Shown here in pieces: positions 21,478 through 23,890 of a stretch of DNA of 23,890 bases. Position 1 is the first letter of the stretch; each line of letters begins with the position of its first letter. The translations under genes and the position numbers were made by a program. A model generated the notes under the pieces. It had not been told where the DNA came from. It ran no database searches and saw only the letters and a program-made list of their open reading frames with translations. The stretch covers positions 1 to 23,890 of the forward strand of contig JAPDJZ010000127.1 in NCBI GenBank assembly GCA_029258815.1, in the 5' to 3' direction. This DNA is from an archaeon. Lineage in GTDB: Archaea; Thermoproteota; Nitrososphaeria_A; Caldarchaeales; Wolframiiraptoraceae.

Positions 21478-21912
21478 TTAGCGGATTATCACGTGGTCTA
21501 TGTTGTGATGCCTTTTCGCTAGAAGCCTTACGAGCTCTATCATCCTCCCCTCCCTGCCTATGGCCATCGCCTTATATCTCGGATCGACGACGGCCACCGC
21601 TATCTTCTTCCCGTCGGTTCTCTCGGTCATTCTAACGGGTTCTAGGAGCTTGGCCGGCTGGAGGGCGTTCCGGACGAATCTAGCCGGATCCCTCGAGTAC
21701 TCGACCACCTTAACCCTCCTCCTTATCAGCCTCGCGAAGTCCTGTATCCTGAAGCCCTTGCTCGAGAGGGCTTTCGGAAGCTCCCCCTCCCCGACGACGA
21801 AGACCACCATGTCCCCGTATTCGATGCAGTCCACTATCGTAACCCCGGTGGCGGCTTCAAAGAGGGAGATGTAGCGCATCTCCTTATCCGTTAGCTTTAT
21901 CCCCTCGCTCAT
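21478..21912 (-). CDS. nusA: NusA-like KH-domain transcription factor
   Basis: A 144-residue archaeal NusA, which has only the two KH domains of bacterial NusA and lacks its N-terminal polymerase-binding and S1 domains. The first KH region (about 28-75) has SSKG where a GxxG loop would be, so its RNA contact may be weak. The second (about 100-144) has a good GREG (119-122). RVKVVEYSRDPARFVRNAL between them is typical. It is thought to bind RNA and aid transcription termination or antitermination. It follows rpl30e by 27 nt in the conserved order rpoA-rpl30e-nusA. The ATG at 21912 lies inside a tandem palindromic repeat and has no Shine-Dalgarno. Confidence 0.93.
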   Translation of the reverse strand: MSEGIKLTDKEMRYISLFEAATGVTIVDCIEYGDMVVFVVGEGELPKALSSKGFRIQDFARLIRRRVKVVEYSRDPARFVRNALQPAKLLEPVRMTERTDGKKIAVAVVDPRYKAMAIGREGRMIELVRLLAKRHHNIDHVIIR

Positions 21913-21944
21913 TAGCTAATCCATTAGCTAATCCGGTCGCTAAT
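21911..21944. repeat. Tandem 12-bp palindromic repeat over the nusA start
   Basis: ATTAGCTAAT, a perfect 10-bp palindrome, occurs at 21911-21920 and 21923-21932. A third degenerate unit (ATTAGCGACC on the minus strand, 21935-21944) keeps the 12-bp register. The array runs from the rpl30e stop codon through the nusA start codon. It could bind a dimeric protein or influence nusA translation. Confidence 0.6.
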
Positions 21945-22299
21945 AAGCTTCTTCCTCTTTCTCAGGCAATACCTCCTCCAAGATCGTCGAGTTCCCGGGA
22001 TCTATTATCGAGATGGCGGCCGCGGAGAAGGGCTTTCCGGCCATGTAGCCGAGCTCGGTTCCGGGGTACGGGACCTTGACGTAGGGCGTTCCGGTCATCT
22101 TGCAGGCGATTAGCAGCTCCCGCTCGAGCTTCGGGGGGCAGTTGCCGGCTATTATTATGAGCTTCGACTTCCTGTGAAGGATCGATAGAGAGGATTGCCG
22201 GAATCCGAAGATGAGCTTTCCGGTCCTATTGATTACCTCCAGATGCCTTCTAAGATCCTTTATCTCGGTTACCGGAGTGCTCTCCGAGGCCACGGTCAT
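21940..22299 (-). CDS. rpl30e: 50S ribosomal protein L30e (eL30)
   Basis: A 119-residue member of the L7Ae/L30e RNA-binding family. TGKLIFGFRQSSLSILHRKSKLIIIAGNCPP (26-56, key residues G27, G32, K44) and the later TPYVKVPYPGTELGYMAGKPF match archaeal L30e. A short charged tail (PEKEEEAY) closes it. The ATG at 22299 overlaps the rpoA stop as ATGA, indicating translational coupling. It is followed by nusA. Archaeal L30e usually runs about 100-110 residues; the extra residues are the unstructured first ten or so. Confidence 0.95.
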   Translation of the reverse strand: MTVASESTPVTEIKDLRRHLEVINRTGKLIFGFRQSSLSILHRKSKLIIIAGNCPPKLERELLIACKMTGTPYVKVPYPGTELGYMAGKPFSAAAISIIDPGNSTILEEVLPEKEEEAY

Positions 22300-23890
22300 T
22301 CGCCCTCCCCGGGCTTTTCGCCTGATTCGGATTTCGACCCGGCTTCGGGGTAGGTCATGAGGAGCGAGACCAGCCCGGTCCCGACCTTAACCTCCTTACC
22401 GACTATTATCCTCTCGACGTTTCCTCTTAGGTGGTCGACCTCGCCCCTAACGGCCGCGTCTATCAGGGTTTGGACGCTTATCTCGAAGGCTGCTCTGGCC
22501 AGCGGGCTCTCCTTAAGCCTTACAACCCCGTGCCTCCCAACCTGCTTAACCGTCCCACTCAGGGTCATCATATCCGCGATTATCATTAGGTGGCGTATAT
22601 CGACGTCGAGGCCCTGCTCGTCTAGAACGTGTTTAAGCTCTCTCACGATCGCGGCTCTCGCGGCCTCGATTCCGAGGACCATCGCGATCTCCCGTATGTT
22701 GTTGGTCCAGACCCTTCTGTAATCGACCTCCGGAACCTGTATGACCTTCCTTAGGTTCGACCCCTCGGTTAGGATGATGTATTCCCCGTCCTCGTATCTC
22801 ACTATCGCCTTCGTTATCCTCTCGACTCCCTTGACCCTCAGGCCCATGAGCTTCGCTCTGAGCCTCTCTAGGTCCGCGTCCCTGCTCTCGGCGTATACGG
22901 TTACCACCTTGCCCGAGCGCTCGTATCTCAGCTTCAGGGATTTTATCGCTTCGTCGACCTGCCTCACGCTCACCCCCTCGCTTCTCATCGCTTTATCGTC
23001 GAGAACTATTATCACGGCGTTCCTCCTGAGGTCTAGGCCGACGTCCGAGGTTACGTCCTCGAGGGACGTGTATTTCAGCTGTCTAGCTATCTTCTGGGCC
23101 GCGTCCGCGCTCTGGGAATACTTCTTCTTCAGGTGGATCTTCATCATGGGGGTTGAGGGCGTTCTCCTAGCGTCCACTATCTCTATCAGCCTCGGGAGAC
23201 CTCTCAGGATCGACGCCTCATGGACCCCAGCGAAGTGGAACGTCCTCAAGGTCAGCTGAGTGCTCGGCTCCCCCACGGACTGGGCTGTAACTATCCCCAC
23301 GGCCTCACCCGGCTCTATCCGGTTCTTCAGATACTCCGAGGAAGCCTCCTTGAACAGCCTCCTAGCATCCTCCGCCGAGAGCTTCCTCCGCCTAATCTCC
23401 CCCACGAGCTTCTCGATGAGCTTGGGCGGTAGCTTGTCCTTGTATGCGGAGGATAGCTCCCTCAGCTCCGGGGCCGAGGCTGGCTTATCGGATTTGGCGA
23501 GGCCGAGCCTATTGACTAGGATCTCGACGTTCACGGCTTCCCCGTGGTAGCTCTTCATCGGGTCTACGCCATCCTCCCCGTAGACGAACTGGACTATCTT
23601 GCCCTCGTCCATGGTTCTCACGGTTCCGTCGTATTCGACGTAGAGGGCTTCGAGGGCGTTTATCAGCCTGCGCTGCATGTATCCGCTCTGCTGGGTTCTG
23701 ACCGCGGTGTCCACGAGGCCGTCCCTCCCTCCGGCCATGTGGAAGAAGAACTCGATGGGGTCGAGGCCCTTGGTGAAGGATCGGTAGACGAATCCGCGCG
23801 CCCTCGGGGAGACGTCGTTGGGCTTGAAGAAGGTTAGAACCCGGTCCGTGAACCCTCTCTTGATCCGCTCCCTTCTAACGGCCTGCTGGC
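22296..23890 (-). CDS. rpoA: DNA-directed RNA polymerase subunit A, unsplit A'-A'' (partial)
   Basis: The frame is open to the right edge, giving 530 codons of the C-terminal part. The first 50 (RIKRGFTDRVLTFFK ... GLDPIEFFFH) and the following GGRDGLVDTAVRTQQSGYMQRRLINAL are the end of A' (rpoA1). Without any stop the chain then passes through a linker (about residues 115-185 of the fragment) into A'' (rpoA2): EPGEAVGIVTAQSVGEPSTQ, LTLRTFHFAGV (trigger loop) and RLIEIVDARRTPSTPMM. So the subunit is not split as in most archaea. The ATG at 23738 lies inside a conserved A' block and is not a start. The C-terminus (SKSESGEKPGEGE) is acidic. It overlaps rpl30e by 4 nt. Confidence 0.96.
   Translation of the reverse strand, partial: QQAVRRERIKRGFTDRVLTFFKPNDVSPRARGFVYRSFTKGLDPIEFFFHMAGGRDGLVDTAVRTQQSGYMQRRLINALEALYVEYDGTVRTMDEGKIVQFVYGEDGVDPMKSYHGEAVNVEILVNRLGLAKSDKPASAPELRELSSAYKDKLPPKLIEKLVGEIRRRKLSAEDARRLFKEASSEYLKNRIEPGEAVGIVTAQSVGEPSTQLTLRTFHFAGVHEASILRGLPRLIEIVDARRTPSTPMMKIHLKKKYSQSADAAQKIARQLKYTSLEDVTSDVGLDLRRNAVIIVLDDKAMRSEGVSVRQVDEAIKSLKLRYERSGKVVTVYAESRDADLERLRAKLMGLRVKGVERITKAIVRYEDGEYIILTEGSNLRKVIQVPEVDYRRVWTNNIREIAMVLGIEAARAAIVRELKHVLDEQGLDVDIRHLMIIADMMTLSGTVKQVGRHGVVRLKESPLARAAFEISVQTLIDAAVRGEVDHLRGNVERIIVGKEVKVGTGLVSLLMTYPEAGSKSESGEKPGEGE

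Noticed and set aside
21911..21944. CRISPR-like repeat array
   Set aside because: Units are 12 bp and directly tandem with no spacers, unlike CRISPR repeats.
22741..23259. 172-residue open frame on the plus strand
   Set aside because: It is antisense to conserved rpoA sequence, rich in Ser/Leu/Thr as expected from reverse reading, with no promoter or ribosome binding site.
23200..23340. Intein or insertion in the RNA polymerase A'' active site
   Set aside because: The conserved blocks run continuously through the trigger loop without added sequence.
22296..23738. A separate RpoA'' gene starting at the ATG at 23738
   Set aside because: That Met sits inside a conserved A' block (FFFH-M-AGGRDGLVDTAVRT) and the frame stays open upstream to the window edge with A' sequence, so it is internal.

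Overview
The window reads as an archaeal chromosome segment, most likely from a thermophilic member of the TACK lineages. Supporting evidence: archaeal-type information genes (eL30, archaeal NusA, uS12, RNA polymerase subunit A), archaea-only families (DUF996, UPF0146, KaiC-like ATPases, Dps-like thioferritin), TATA-type promoters 22-35 nt upstream of short-leader or leaderless starts, many TTG starts, GC-rich DNA and heavy use of AGG for arginine. The RNA polymerase A gene at the right edge runs without interruption from A' sequence into A'' sequence. From memory this unsplit form is known in Thaumarchaeota and Aigarchaeota but not in typical Crenarchaeota or Euryarchaeota, so I lean to a relative of the former. 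I cannot fix the species.

Left region (1-4,900): the N-terminus of a TOPRIM/topoisomerase IA-like protein runs off the left edge, preceded by an MFS transporter. Next, an M48-type metalloprotease with zinc ribbons at both ends is divergent from a membrane-anchored winged-helix regulator. Downstream of the regulator lies a secreted coiled-coil protein with 16 N-glycosylation sequons. These last three look like a cell-surface or envelope module, which is inference.

Centre (4,895-12,290, minus strand): one tightly packed pyrimidine operon in the order pyrF-pyrE-pyrB-pyrI-pyrK-pyrC-pyrD-pyrG. It covers every step from carbamoyl phosphate to UMP, plus CTP synthase (UMP/CDP kinases and carAB are not here). 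Most junctions overlap by 4-17 nt, and a TATA box precedes pyrF. PyrG carries an unusual insertion beside its synthetase active site.

Accessory stretch (12,390-16,230, plus strand): a Dps-like thioferritin; a small gene apparently broken by a frameshift at a G5 run; a two-domain KaiC-like ATPase whose second P-loop has decayed; a three-helix membrane protein; and a cysteine synthase.

Right region (16,238-23,890, minus strand): rps12, a membrane-anchored HELTH metalloprotease, DUF996, UPF0146, phosphoenolpyruvate synthase, nusA, rpl30e and rpoA (partial). The rpoA-rpl30e-nusA order is the usual archaeal one, but rps12, commonly next in line, is displaced about 5 kb downstream behind ppsA and other genes. 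I see no tRNA, rRNA, CRISPR, insertion sequence or intein, and no gene-free stretch over 300 bases.
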